DNA of 64,000 bases from G965247475 sp965247475 (GTDB lineage Bacteria > Chloroflexota > UBA11872). The notes under the pieces are model-generated. The model did not search any database. It saw nothing but the letters and a program-made list of their open reading frames with translations, and was not told the DNA's origin. Where the stretch lies: positions 1,426,001-1,490,000 of the forward strand of contig OZ252016.1 in NCBI GenBank assembly GCA_965247475.1, given 5' to 3'. Each line of letters opens with the position of its first letter. Within the stretch, counting starts at the first letter, position 1. The position numbers and the translations under genes were made by a program. Positions 1 through 8,103 of this stretch are shown here, one piece after another.

Positions 1-285
1 GGGGGTCGGTCGCAGACGAAACGAGACCCCGCCTTCGGTTTCCTCCACCGTCAGGGTGCGGTCGCGCACGAGCCCGGCCACATCCGGCTCGGCGACGATG
101 ATCACGCGTCCGTTGAACTCGACCGGCTTGTCGTCTTCCTGAACGTCGTCCATCGCCAGGCGGATCGAGATCTTCCCGTCCTCGTCCTTCCGCGCGTGGA
201 GCCGAATCGATCGGGTTGGCGGTTCGTCGGCGTCATCGAGCGCCGCGCGCAGTGCGACGGCCGCGAGCAGGGTCACGGTCAGCAT
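1..285 (-). CDS. HesB/IscA-like protein, partial (C-terminus beyond window)
   Basis: The first 95 codons, read from an ATG at 285, run off the left edge of the window. The translation starts MLTVTLLAAVALRAALDD and includes a stretch around GRVIIVAEPDVAGLV followed by LTVEETEGGVSFRLRP. This resembles the beta-rich fold of HesB/IscA-type iron-sulfur carrier proteins. No cysteine is visible in the part present, so the cluster-binding cysteines of true A-type carriers are absent or lie beyond the edge. The start lacks a clear ribosome binding site. The gene lies 37 bases downstream of the Gfo/Idh gene on the same strand and is probably co-transcribed. The family call is by eye from pattern only. 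Confidence 0.5.
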   Translation of the reverse strand, partial: MLTVTLLAAVALRAALDDADEPPTRSIRLHARKDEDGKISIRLAMDDVQEDDKPVEFNGRVIIVAEPDVAGLVRDRTLTVEETEGGVSFRLRPTP

Positions 286-322
286 GGGGGTCGGCGTGTG
301 CAGCCGCGCGGACGCCGCATGT

Positions 323-1444
323 CTACGCGTAGAGATCCGAGACGGACACCGGCGCTCCGTCCGCGGCGGCGGATCGGTAGGCGGCGTCCAGCAGCTCGAC
401 GCTGGCGAGCGCGATGGACGCAGGCGAGCCGTTGGGCGCGCGGCCGAGGCATACATCCACGAGGTTCGCCGAGGTGGCGAATCGCGGGTAGGTATCGTCG
501 CCCTCGATGCGCACCGACTCGTCATTGCCGTCGTGTCGAGTGATCGTCAGAACGCCTTCAATCGCGTCCAGGGTCACGTACCCGGCCTCGCAATAGACGC
601 GCACATCGAGCTGGCCGGGATCGTGCGGACGCAAATTGCCGGTGCTTCCGAGCACGCCCACCGCGCCGCCGTCGAATCGGACCGCGAGGCCGTCCACAAG
701 ATCCACGGGGACATCGAAGTTCGCCATGAAGGCGCTCACGCGCTCAGGACGGAGCCCCGACACGAAGAACATCAGTCCAGAGGAATGGGTGATCTGCAAG
801 TGCCCCTGCCCCCCGCCGGATGCTCGAGGGTCGGCGTAGATCGCGCCCGGGCCGGTGACGGTCCACTGGAACACGGGTTGATACACGGCGTCGTGGCCGC
901 GGTAGTACTCGATCACCATCGAGCAGAATGTGGACTGCACGAACTGCGGGCGCCCGAGCTCGCCGGAGGTCACGACCTCACGCGCCCGTATCGCGGTCGG
1001 CGTGAAGTGCCACGGGTAGCCAACGATGAGCTCGGCGCCGGCCCCGGAGGCCCGGCGAACGAGATCCCGCGCGTCCACGGCCGTGAGCGTCATGGGTTTC
1101 TCCAGCAGCACGTGGAGCCCGGCCTCGAGACACTTCGCGGCGACCGCGTGGTGCGCCGCGTGCGGGACCGCGACGATCACGCCGGTGAGGTCTTCGCGGA
1201 GCAGGAGCTCATCGAGATCGGCGTAGGCGGCCGGGCCCGGAAAGGCGTCGGTCGCGCGCGCCAGCGCCCGCGCGTTCGTGTCACAGATCGCGACGAGGTC
1301 GGCGGCGTCGTTCCTCAACAGCGCGGGGATGTGCGTGTAGGTGGACCACCACCCGGCGCCGACCACCGCGATGCGGGCGCGAGGTTGCGGCACCGACCCG
1401 ACCTCACGACTCTGCAACTGCGGGCTCCCGATAGTACGCGTCAT
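323..1444 (-). CDS. Gfo/Idh/MocA family NAD(P)-dependent oxidoreductase
   Basis: This is a full-length 373-residue member of the Gfo/Idh/MocA dehydrogenases, which oxidise or reduce sugars, inositols and related polyols with NAD(P). The N-terminal Rossmann fold shows the glycine-rich motif AVVGAGWW at residues 26-33. The family signature EKP is at 115-117 in the context LLEKPMTLTAVDA. The remainder fits the C-terminal alpha/beta domain that binds substrate. It sits between a CrtC-like lipoprotein gene upstream (39-base gap) and a partial HesB-like gene downstream, all on the minus strand. The substrate cannot be deduced: the neighbours are not sugar genes. Its first 20 residues are not conserved-looking, so translation could start slightly later. 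Confidence 0.88.
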   Translation of the reverse strand: MTRTIGSPQLQSREVGSVPQPRARIAVVGAGWWSTYTHIPALLRNDAADLVAICDTNARALARATDAFPGPAAYADLDELLLREDLTGVIVAVPHAAHHAVAAKCLEAGLHVLLEKPMTLTAVDARDLVRRASGAGAELIVGYPWHFTPTAIRAREVVTSGELGRPQFVQSTFCSMVIEYYRGHDAVYQPVFQWTVTGPGAIYADPRASGGGQGHLQITHSSGLMFFVSGLRPERVSAFMANFDVPVDLVDGLAVRFDGGAVGVLGSTGNLRPHDPGQLDVRVYCEAGYVTLDAIEGVLTITRHDGNDESVRIEGDDTYPRFATSANLVDVCLGRAPNGSPASIALASVELLDAAYRSAAADGAPVSVSDLYA

Positions 1445-1483
1445 GCCGATCCCGACGACGCTGACTGAATGCGGTTGACGCGC

Positions 1484-2587
1484 CTACGGTCGGAGGCACG
1501 GGTCGGCGGGGCCGGGCGCAACGGCCTCGAAGACCGAGAAGCCGGTGGGGCCGTGACCGGTCAGCTCGACGTAGCCGCGGCCGACGACCCGCCCCGCGGC
1601 CCGCACATCCACGGCGCCTTCCCAGTACACGAGCCCGACGCTGGCGCGGGTGTCGAGCTCCTGGTCCGCCAGGACTGGATCGAGCGTCAGATCAAGGCCG
1701 GCGTCCGGCACGCGCACGTGCCAGCCCGAGGGATACGCGGCACCGGTGGCCGGACTCGTCCAGGTCCCCAGCGCCTCGATCTCCAACTCGTCGGCCACGA
1801 TGTGGCGGGCGCGGCCATCCGGCTCTACGAGCGTCCCGTACTCGAACGCGAGCAGGCCGTCGCTGCCCCGCACCAGCGAGGCGGTGAAGTCACGCCCGTC
1901 GTCCAGCTGAACGCTGAACCAGTCCCACCCGGCGTCGCTGACCGAGATGAAGTCGCCCCATTGGTGGTCCATCCAGGCCTCGCCCGTGACGGCCAAGCGC
2001 CGCTCGCCGTCACGCAGATTGCCGCTCACGGAGGACCGCGTGAACGAGTAGTAGTAGCTCCATCCGTACGGGCTGAAGTCTAGGACGCCGGATCGGTTGT
2101 GCATCACGGCGGGCTTGTCGGGCCGGATCGTCAGATCGATGCCGAAACTGTCGGACTGCCCTTCGAGCTCGAATCCGCCCGGAACGGCGCGCAACGCCCA
2201 CCCGCCGACGCAGAGATCGAGCCCGTGCGCGCTCCGAGCGCCGCGATCGGTCGAGATGCGCTGGTCATATCGAAACTCCCGCCCATCCACATCCGTCAGC
2301 GCCAGGTGCGCGCCGTAGCCGGGGCTGGCGTCGCCGCGCACGGACTGGAAGAACGCAAGCTCGAACCCGTAGCGGCGCGCGTCATCGGTCATCAGGTGGC
2401 CGGTGAAGTACCACCACTCGGTCAGGTTGGCGTGCGGCGCATGGTCGGCCGGAAGGCTGATGGGCGGGAGCGACGCGACGTCGAACTCAGGCGCGCGTGC
2501 GTCCGCGAGCGGGGCGTACGGAGCGCCGCAGGCGGCCAGGGTCAGCGCCCCGACCAGCACGAGCGCCGGCAGCCGAATGCGCCGCAT
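1484..2587 (-). CDS. CrtC/AttH-like lipocalin-type lipoprotein
   Basis: The protein has 367 residues from an ATG at 2587. I prefer this start to an upstream in-frame ATG because it gives a clean lipoprotein signal (RRIRLPALVLVGALTLAAC, lipobox Cys20). The mature part contains TEWWYFTGHL at about residues 56-65 and a later WMDHQWGDF motif. Both are hallmarks of the CrtC/AttH family (carotenoid 1,2-hydratase-like lipocalin fold, also AttH components of transport systems). The start codon overlaps the stop of the MMPL gene in a TGATG arrangement, which implies translational coupling and a joint function with that exporter. No carotenoid genes are nearby, so a hydratase role is not supported. A periplasmic lipid- or product-handling lipoprotein partnering MMPL is more plausible (inference). 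Confidence 0.8.
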   Translation of the reverse strand: MRRIRLPALVLVGALTLAACGAPYAPLADARAPEFDVASLPPISLPADHAPHANLTEWWYFTGHLMTDDARRYGFELAFFQSVRGDASPGYGAHLALTDVDGREFRYDQRISTDRGARSAHGLDLCVGGWALRAVPGGFELEGQSDSFGIDLTIRPDKPAVMHNRSGVLDFSPYGWSYYYSFTRSSVSGNLRDGERRLAVTGEAWMDHQWGDFISVSDAGWDWFSVQLDDGRDFTASLVRGSDGLLAFEYGTLVEPDGRARHIVADELEIEALGTWTSPATGAAYPSGWHVRVPDAGLDLTLDPVLADQELDTRASVGLVYWEGAVDVRAAGRVVGRGYVELTGHGPTGFSVFEAVAPGPADPCLRP

Positions 2588-4788
2588 CACACGTCGCTCC
2601 GCCAGTCCGGCAGCGGGAGCCAGCCCGGCATCCACCAGTTCCACGAGCCGAGCAGGCGCATGGTCGCGGGGACCAGCAGCGACCGCACGATCGTGGCGTC
2701 CACGAACACCGCGATGGCCGCGCCGAGGCCCACGGCCTTGATCAGAACGATGTCGGCGGTGACGAACGCGAGGCTGACCACGATCACGACCAGGGCCGCG
2801 CTCGTGATCACGCGGCCGCTGCGCTCGAGACCGATGGCCACGCTCGTGGCGTTGTCGTGCCCGGCGTCGTGCGCCTCCTTGATCCGCGCGAGCAGAAACA
2901 CCTCGTAGTCCATGCTCAGCCCGAACAGCAGCGCGAACAGGAGGATCGGCAGCGTGGCCTCGATGAATCCGAGCGGCTGGAAGCCCAGTTGACCCGACAG
3001 CCAGCCGTCCTGGAAGACCAGCACCAGCACTCCGAAGCTGGCGAGCAGGCTGAGGGCGTTCATGAGCACGGCTTTCAGCGGCAAGACAAGTGAACGGAAC
3101 AGGATCACCAGCACGATGTAGGTGATCCCGAGAATGATGCCGACCGCGATCGGGAAGTCGGAGTACAAGCGATCCACGAAATCACCAAGCGAGGCGGCGC
3201 CTCCGCCGAGGAGGAGATCGAGGTCATGCCGATCTCGATAGTCGCGGATGGCGCGCACGAGGTCTCGCGCCTCCACCGATGACGAACGCGCCTCCGGCTC
3301 GATGATCGTCAGCGAGGTCGATCCGCGCACCAGCGCCGCGGAGATCGTGGCCGCGTAGGCCTCGGAGACGGCCGCGGGGTCGCGGTACAGCAGCTGGTAT
3401 TGCTCGAGCGTGATGCGTGGATCGATGGCGGCGATGCTCGCAACCCGTCGCACGCGCGGGTCCGCCTCCAACGCGGCGCCGAACGCGTGCTGTTGTTCGA
3501 TCGCATCGGGCGTGAGAGCGCCGCCGGGAAAGCGCGAGACCGCGACCAGCGGAAGCACGTGGCCTTCGCCGAATTCCGCCACCAAGAGGTCGTACGCCTG
3601 GCGTGACGGACTGGCGGCGGTGAGAACCGACGGGTCGGCGGCGCTGACCCGAACGTGCAGAAACGGCACGCCCGCGAGAACGAGGAGGGCGCTGACGCCG
3701 AGGAAGACCGGCAGCGGACGCCGCATGACGGCGTAGGCCAGGCGCGACCAGCCGTTGCGCGGCCCGACCCGCCAGCGCCAGATCTGCAAGCGATTCACGT
3801 TCGGACCAAGAATCGCGAGGATCGCCGGCACCAGCGTGAGCGCGGCCAGGAGGGCGAGCAGCACGACGACCGAGCCGCCGATGCCGATCGACCTGAGCAT
3901 CATGAACTCAAAGATGCTCAGCGACGCGAGGCCGGTCAGCACCGCCAACCCCGAGAACACGACCGCGCGGCCCGCGGTGTCCACGGTGCGGACCACCGCG
4001 TCCGGCACATCCCGCCCGGCCCTAAGCTCCTCTCGAAACCGGCTGACGAGAAAGAGGGAGTAGTCGGCGCCGAGACCCAGGCCGATCAACGTGACGACAT
4101 TGAGGGCGAAGATCGAGAAGTCGACGACCTGACCGATGGCCCAGATCGACGCCAGGCCAACGAGGACGGTGGCGCCGCCGGCCGCGACGGGAATCCCAGC
4201 CGCGACCACCGATCCAAAGACGAGCAGGAGCGCGATGACCGCGAAGGGGAGCCCGATGATCTCGGCGCGGCGAAGATCGCTCTCGCTGAGCGATTGAATG
4301 TCGTTGTAGAAGACCGCGCCGCCGGCGATGTGCACCTCCAGATCCGTCGGCCCGAGGCTCTCGCGGATGAGCGGTACGAGTTGGTGGGCGCGCTCCTCTT
4401 CCACGTCCACCATGACGGTTGCGTAGGCGGTTCGGCCGCTCGGCGCGACCTGCGTGGCATTGCTCCAGAACGGCGTGATCTGGCTCACGGCGTCGATGCG
4501 CCTCAGCGGTTCGAGGGCGGCGGCGGCGGAGCGCACGAACTCCGGATCGGTGGCAACCAGGCTGTCGCTGCGGAATACGACCTCGACCGGCACTCCGCGG
4601 GTGTCGAAATCGGCACGGATGCGGTCGATCGCGAGCTGGGACTCGATCTGGCCCGCGCTGAAGCCGCCGGCGCGCAGCACCGAGCTGACGCGCGGCGCGA
4701 ACACGAGCGACGCCACAACAGCCGCCGCCCACAACCCGATCACCAGCCAGCGCCAGCGAACAAGGCGCTGTCCGAGCGCTTGGAACAT
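2587..4788 (-). CDS. MMPL/RND family transporter
   Basis: The 733-residue integral membrane protein has the twofold layout of MMPL/RND exporters. There is an N-terminal transmembrane helix (about 13-31), a large extracytoplasmic loop, a helix bundle, then a second loop and bundle. The two diagnostic proton-relay motifs are visible: GADYSLFLVSRFREE near residues 240-254 and SMDYEVFLLARIKEA in the C-terminal half. MMPL proteins export lipids or hydrophobic small molecules using the proton gradient. The gene follows btuD by 109 bases on the same strand and is translationally coupled to a CrtC/AttH-like lipoprotein. It may be read through from the riboswitch-led btu operon, or it may have its own promoter in the 109-base gap. 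The cargo is unknown. Confidence 0.9.
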   Translation of the reverse strand: MFQALGQRLVRWRWLVIGLWAAAVVASLVFAPRVSSVLRAGGFSAGQIESQLAIDRIRADFDTRGVPVEVVFRSDSLVATDPEFVRSAAAALEPLRRIDAVSQITPFWSNATQVAPSGRTAYATVMVDVEEERAHQLVPLIRESLGPTDLEVHIAGGAVFYNDIQSLSESDLRRAEIIGLPFAVIALLLVFGSVVAAGIPVAAGGATVLVGLASIWAIGQVVDFSIFALNVVTLIGLGLGADYSLFLVSRFREELRAGRDVPDAVVRTVDTAGRAVVFSGLAVLTGLASLSIFEFMMLRSIGIGGSVVVLLALLAALTLVPAILAILGPNVNRLQIWRWRVGPRNGWSRLAYAVMRRPLPVFLGVSALLVLAGVPFLHVRVSAADPSVLTAASPSRQAYDLLVAEFGEGHVLPLVAVSRFPGGALTPDAIEQQHAFGAALEADPRVRRVASIAAIDPRITLEQYQLLYRDPAAVSEAYAATISAALVRGSTSLTIIEPEARSSSVEARDLVRAIRDYRDRHDLDLLLGGGAASLGDFVDRLYSDFPIAVGIILGITYIVLVILFRSLVLPLKAVLMNALSLLASFGVLVLVFQDGWLSGQLGFQPLGFIEATLPILLFALLFGLSMDYEVFLLARIKEAHDAGHDNATSVAIGLERSGRVITSAALVVIVVSLAFVTADIVLIKAVGLGAAIAVFVDATIVRSLLVPATMRLLGSWNWWMPGWLPLPDWRSDV

Positions 4789-4897
4789 GGGCGGCTAGAG
4801 CATCACCGGGGTGGCCGGAGCGCACTCGATGCGCGTCGTCCCAATGGTAGGCGCGCATGGCGAGCCGACCGAGGCGGCCTCGGGTTCGATACGCGGG

Positions 4898-5725
4898 TCA
4901 GGTTGGTACGCCGGCGCGGTCGCGCCCGGCCGCGAGGTGCGGGACGACGCGCGGCACGCGGCCGTCTTGATCGAGCACCACATCCGCGCGCACACGGAAC
5001 ACATCCCAGATCAGCTCCGGCGTCACGACCGAGCGGGCGGGACCGTCGGCGACGATCCGGCCCTGGTGAAGAACGATCAGGCGCGGAAAGAACAGCGCGG
5101 CCAGATCGATGTTGTGCAGCGCCGCGAGCACGGTGAGCCCCTGCTCGCGATTGATCGTGCGGACCAGCTCGAGCAGGTCGAGCTGGTGCTCCAGATCGAG
5201 ATGGGCGGTCGGCTCATCCAACAACAGCACCTGCGGTTCCTGCGCGAGCGCCAGCGCGAAGCTGACGCGCTGGCGCTCGCCGCCGCTCAGCTCGTTGAAC
5301 TCGCGGGCCTGCAGCGCGGCGGTGTCGGTGTTCGCGAGCGCCCGATCGATTGCCCGGTGATCCGGCTCGCGCAGGGATCCGAGCAGGCCGAGATAGGGGC
5401 TGCGTCCGAGCGCGACGATCTCCCGCACGCGATACGCGAACGGCATTTGAAATTCCTGCGGCACGGCCGCGGCGACGCGCGCAATATCCCGCCGTCGCAT
5501 GGCGGCGACATCTCGACCGAGCAGAGACGCACCGCCGCGCGAGGGACGGAGCTGCCCGTTCACGCAGCCGACCAGCGTGGTCTTGCCGGCGCCGTTCGGC
5601 CCGATGATCGCGGCCGTCTCTCCACAGGCGACGGTCAGATCGACGTCGCGCAGGACCTCGCTGCCGTCATAGGCAAAGCCGAGCGCCCGCAGCTCGATGG
5701 CGCCGGGCGCGGCCTCAGAACTCAT
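4898..5725 (-). CDS. btuD: Cobalamin ABC transporter ATP-binding protein
   Basis: This is a 275-residue FecE/BtuD-type ATPase with Walker A GPNGAGKTT (42-50), Q-loop at VPQEFQ (about 89-94), signature LSGGERQR (146-153) and Walker B LLLDEP (167-172). It energises uptake through the adjacent FecCD permease. The start overlaps the end of the permease gene by 11 bases. By sequence alone the family covers haem, siderophore and B12 systems. The B12 assignment rests on the cobalamin riboswitch leading the operon and on the BtuF-like binding protein upstream. Confidence 0.88.
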   Translation of the reverse strand: MSSEAAPGAIELRALGFAYDGSEVLRDVDLTVACGETAAIIGPNGAGKTTLVGCVNGQLRPSRGGASLLGRDVAAMRRRDIARVAAAVPQEFQMPFAYRVREIVALGRSPYLGLLGSLREPDHRAIDRALANTDTAALQAREFNELSGGERQRVSFALALAQEPQVLLLDEPTAHLDLEHQLDLLELVRTINREQGLTVLAALHNIDLAALFFPRLIVLHQGRIVADGPARSVVTPELIWDVFRVRADVVLDQDGRVPRVVPHLAAGRDRAGVPT

Positions 5726-6782
5726 ACGAGCCGCGCGCGCGTCGTAGCAGCAGGATGAAGAACGGCGAGCCGACGATCGCGGTGAAGATCCCGACCGGGA
5801 GCTCGACCGGCGCCAGCACGGTGCGCGCGATCAGGTCCATCAGGATCAAATAGGCGGCGCCGGCCATTGCGGCGGCCGGCAAGAGCAGCCGGTTGTTCGG
5901 TCCGATCACCAGCCGCACGGCGTGCGGGATCATCAGCCCGACGAACGCCACCAGGCCGCTGACGGACACGGCCAGCGCGGTCAGCAGCGAGGCGATCGCG
6001 ATCACCAGCAGCTTGGTTCGCTCGATGTCGAGCCCGACACGGGCCGCCCCCTTCTCGCCCAGCGCAAGGCTGTTCAGGCGGGCGGTGAAGAGGAAGGCGG
6101 CAATGCCAGCGCCGGCGATCGCGGGAACCACCGTGGCCACCGGCGTCCATCCGTTGACGGAGACGCCGCCAAGTATCCAGGCGAACGTCTGCACGGCGCG
6201 GAGCCGGAGCTGGTCGCTCAGGAGCACGATCAACGCGTTGAACGCGCCGGCCACCGCTCCCACGGCGAATCCGGCCAGGATCAGACTGCTGATGCTGGTC
6301 TGCCCGCGGTGGCGAGAAAGCAGGTAGACGACCCAAACGGTCACGAACGACCCGGCGAAGCCGAGCAGCGGAACGATGCCGAAGCCAAGGAACGTGATCT
6401 GCAAGCTCAGCAGCAGCAGCCCGAGCGCGGCGCCGAGCGCGGCGCCGCCGGAGGACCCGATCACGAATGGGTCCGCCAGCGGGTTCCGCAGCAGACCCTG
6501 AAACAGCACCCCCGCCATCGCCAGCGCGGCCCCAACGCCCGCGGCCGCGACCACGCGCGGCAACCTGATGCCGAGCAAGATCTGCTCGTCGGTCGTGCGC
6601 CACCACGGCTCGAGGTCGGCAAACGGCAGCGCCCGCCAGACGATCGCCGGGAGCGTGAGCGGCGCGATTCCGACGCTACCGACGGCGACGCCGACGAGGC
6701 CGGCCGCAAGCAGCACCACGGCCAGCACCCCGAGCACCAGCCCGGCACGGGGACCCCGCCAGCGCGGCAGCGCCGCGGCCAT
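5715..6782 (-). CDS. btuC: Cobalamin ABC transporter permease (FecCD family)
   Basis: This 355-residue, highly hydrophobic protein has the expected size for FecCD/BtuC permeases, with roughly ten membrane segments. The family-typical stretch FQGLLRNPLADPFVIGSSGG occurs in the first half, and the last third has the LMIPHAVRLVIGPNNR segment that contacts the ATPase. It lies 47 bases downstream of btuF and overlaps btuD by 11 bases, so the three form one transcription unit. Substrate specificity for cobalamin is inferred from the upstream riboswitch. Some FecCD systems with this architecture import haem or siderophores. Confidence 0.9.
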   Translation of the reverse strand: MAAALPRWRGPRAGLVLGVLAVVLLAAGLVGVAVGSVGIAPLTLPAIVWRALPFADLEPWWRTTDEQILLGIRLPRVVAAAGVGAALAMAGVLFQGLLRNPLADPFVIGSSGGAALGAALGLLLLSLQITFLGFGIVPLLGFAGSFVTVWVVYLLSRHRGQTSISSLILAGFAVGAVAGAFNALIVLLSDQLRLRAVQTFAWILGGVSVNGWTPVATVVPAIAGAGIAAFLFTARLNSLALGEKGAARVGLDIERTKLLVIAIASLLTALAVSVSGLVAFVGLMIPHAVRLVIGPNNRLLLPAAAMAGAAYLILMDLIARTVLAPVELPVGIFTAIVGSPFFILLLRRARGSYEF

Positions 6783-6829
6783 GGCGGAGACCCCGCCCGC
6801 GGTCGACTCCGAGGCGACCGTGCGCGCCG

Positions 6830-7768
6830 TCAGTCGAACAGCTCCGGATGGATCAGGCGGGCGACCGCCTCGAGCGCGTCGGCGATCCGCGGTCCCGGTC
6901 GCGAGATCTGATCGCTCAACTCCTGGGTAATCGCGTACATGCGATCGTTGGCGACGGCGTCGATCGCTTCCCAGCCCGTCCGCGCCTTGACCGATTCCGG
7001 CGTGACCCCAAACGGCCCGTCGGCCAGGATGATGACCTCGGGATCACGCGCCAAGACGTCCTCGAACCCGACCTGCGGGAACGCGGTGGGCGCGTCGCCG
7101 AAGACGTTCTGGCCGCCGGCGATGGTGATGAGATCATCCACGAAGTTGCCGGGGCCGATGGTGAACGGCTTGCGGGGATCGGATGCGTCGAGCTCGTGGA
7201 AGACGCGGGTCTTGCGGTCCGCGCCCGCCACGGCGCCGGCAACCGCGTCGATGCGCTCCACCAGCCGATCGGCCACATCGTCCGCCTGCGACGATTGCCC
7301 AATGGCGTCACCCAACAATCGGATGGCGTCCGCCACACCGCGTACGTCCGGGCTGTCGGCCACCCAGACGGCAATGCCGGCTGCCTCGAGCTTCTCGATG
7401 ACATCGGGCGACGTGATCGTGGCGGCGACCACGAGATCCGGCTCCAAGGCCACGGTGCGCTCGATGTCCGGCGTGAGCGATCCCAGCTTCTCGATGTCGG
7501 CGACTTGCGGCGGGTAGTTGCTGAAGTCGTCGACGCCGACCACGCGCTCGCCGGCGCCAATGGCGAACAGAATCTCGGTTCCGTTCGGCGCCAGCGACAC
7601 GATCCGTTCGATCGCGCCGCCGGGAAGGGCGACCTCTCGAGCGGCACTGTCGGTCTGCGTGCGCGGGGCCGGCTCGCCGCACGCGGCGAAGACCAGGGCG
7701 GCCACGGCGAGCAGAAGTCCGAAGGCGCACGCGCGCCGACGGATAGAAGAATCGGGTGCGAACAACAT
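6830..7768 (-). CDS. btuF: Cobalamin-binding ABC transporter substrate-binding lipoprotein
   Basis: The protein has 312 residues from an ATG at 7768, with a strong GAGGAG ribosome binding site six bases upstream. A longer upstream in-frame start is rejected because it would bury this signal and the signal peptide. The N-terminus is a lipoprotein signal ending in a VFAAC lipobox. The mature protein opens with the class III binding-protein hallmark IVSLAPNGTEILFAIGAGE, followed by GVDDFSNYPPQV, as in BtuF. It would capture corrinoid outside the membrane and deliver it to BtuCD. It is the first gene after the cobalamin riboswitch, which directly supports corrinoid as substrate. Confidence 0.9.
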   Translation of the reverse strand: MLFAPDSSIRRRACAFGLLLAVAALVFAACGEPAPRTQTDSAAREVALPGGAIERIVSLAPNGTEILFAIGAGERVVGVDDFSNYPPQVADIEKLGSLTPDIERTVALEPDLVVAATITSPDVIEKLEAAGIAVWVADSPDVRGVADAIRLLGDAIGQSSQADDVADRLVERIDAVAGAVAGADRKTRVFHELDASDPRKPFTIGPGNFVDDLITIAGGQNVFGDAPTAFPQVGFEDVLARDPEVIILADGPFGVTPESVKARTGWEAIDAVANDRMYAITQELSDQISRPGPRIADALEAVARLIHPELFD

Positions 7769-7837
7769 TGACTCCTCGTTGGTCCATGCCGCGACCCGCG
7801 CCGAAACGCCGGGCGGCGGTGAGAGATGAAGGCGACT

Positions 7838-7856
7838 GCGCCCGTGAGACGGGCGC
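7838..7856 (-). promoter_or_regulatory. Perfect hairpin in btu leader, possible expression platform
   Basis: A perfect 8-bp stem with a 3-base loop (gcgcccgt / acgggcgc) lies between the riboswitch aptamer and btuF. It has no convincing U-tract, so it is not a standard intrinsic terminator. It could be part of the switching region. Confidence 0.35.
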
Positions 7857-7920
7857 TCGACACAACGAGGCTCAGGGAATGGCAACCACTGTCAGCGTCC
7901 CTCTCGTGCGAAGGTGACCA

Positions 7921-8070
7921 CCGAGAACGTTCGTGGCGGGTGTTCTGGCTCCCCGGCTGGGCCGGGCTACAGTTGCGCGACAGCGCCGGACTTGGACCGG
8001 CTTCCCCCGCTGGCCCGCGCTATTGGGCGAGGGCCCACGAACGAGCGTCTAGGTCGGTAACGAACCCGTC
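7921..8070 (-). promoter_or_regulatory. Cobalamin riboswitch (aptamer)
   Basis: On the minus strand the leader of btuF shows the core of a cobalamin riboswitch in order: GGGGGAAGCCGGT (about 8008-7996), CAAGTCCGGCGCTGTC, then CGCAACTGTAGC (about 7977-7966). The B12-box-like GAGCCAGAACACCCGCC follows at about 7951-7933. This matches the familiar pattern G-GGAA..CCGG..CCGGCGCTGTC..CACTGT..AGCCAGGAACACCTGCC, with minor substitutions. The outer boundaries are approximate. It would repress btuFCD, and possibly downstream genes, when adenosylcobalamin is plentiful. Confidence 0.88.
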
Positions 8071-8103
8071 CGCAGCGTAGCAGGTTCCGTCGCGCCGACC
8101 GCG

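Noticed and set aside
7838..7856. Calling the btu leader hairpin an intrinsic terminator
   Set aside because: The stem is strong but no U-tract follows on the minus strand. I list it only as a possible expression platform.
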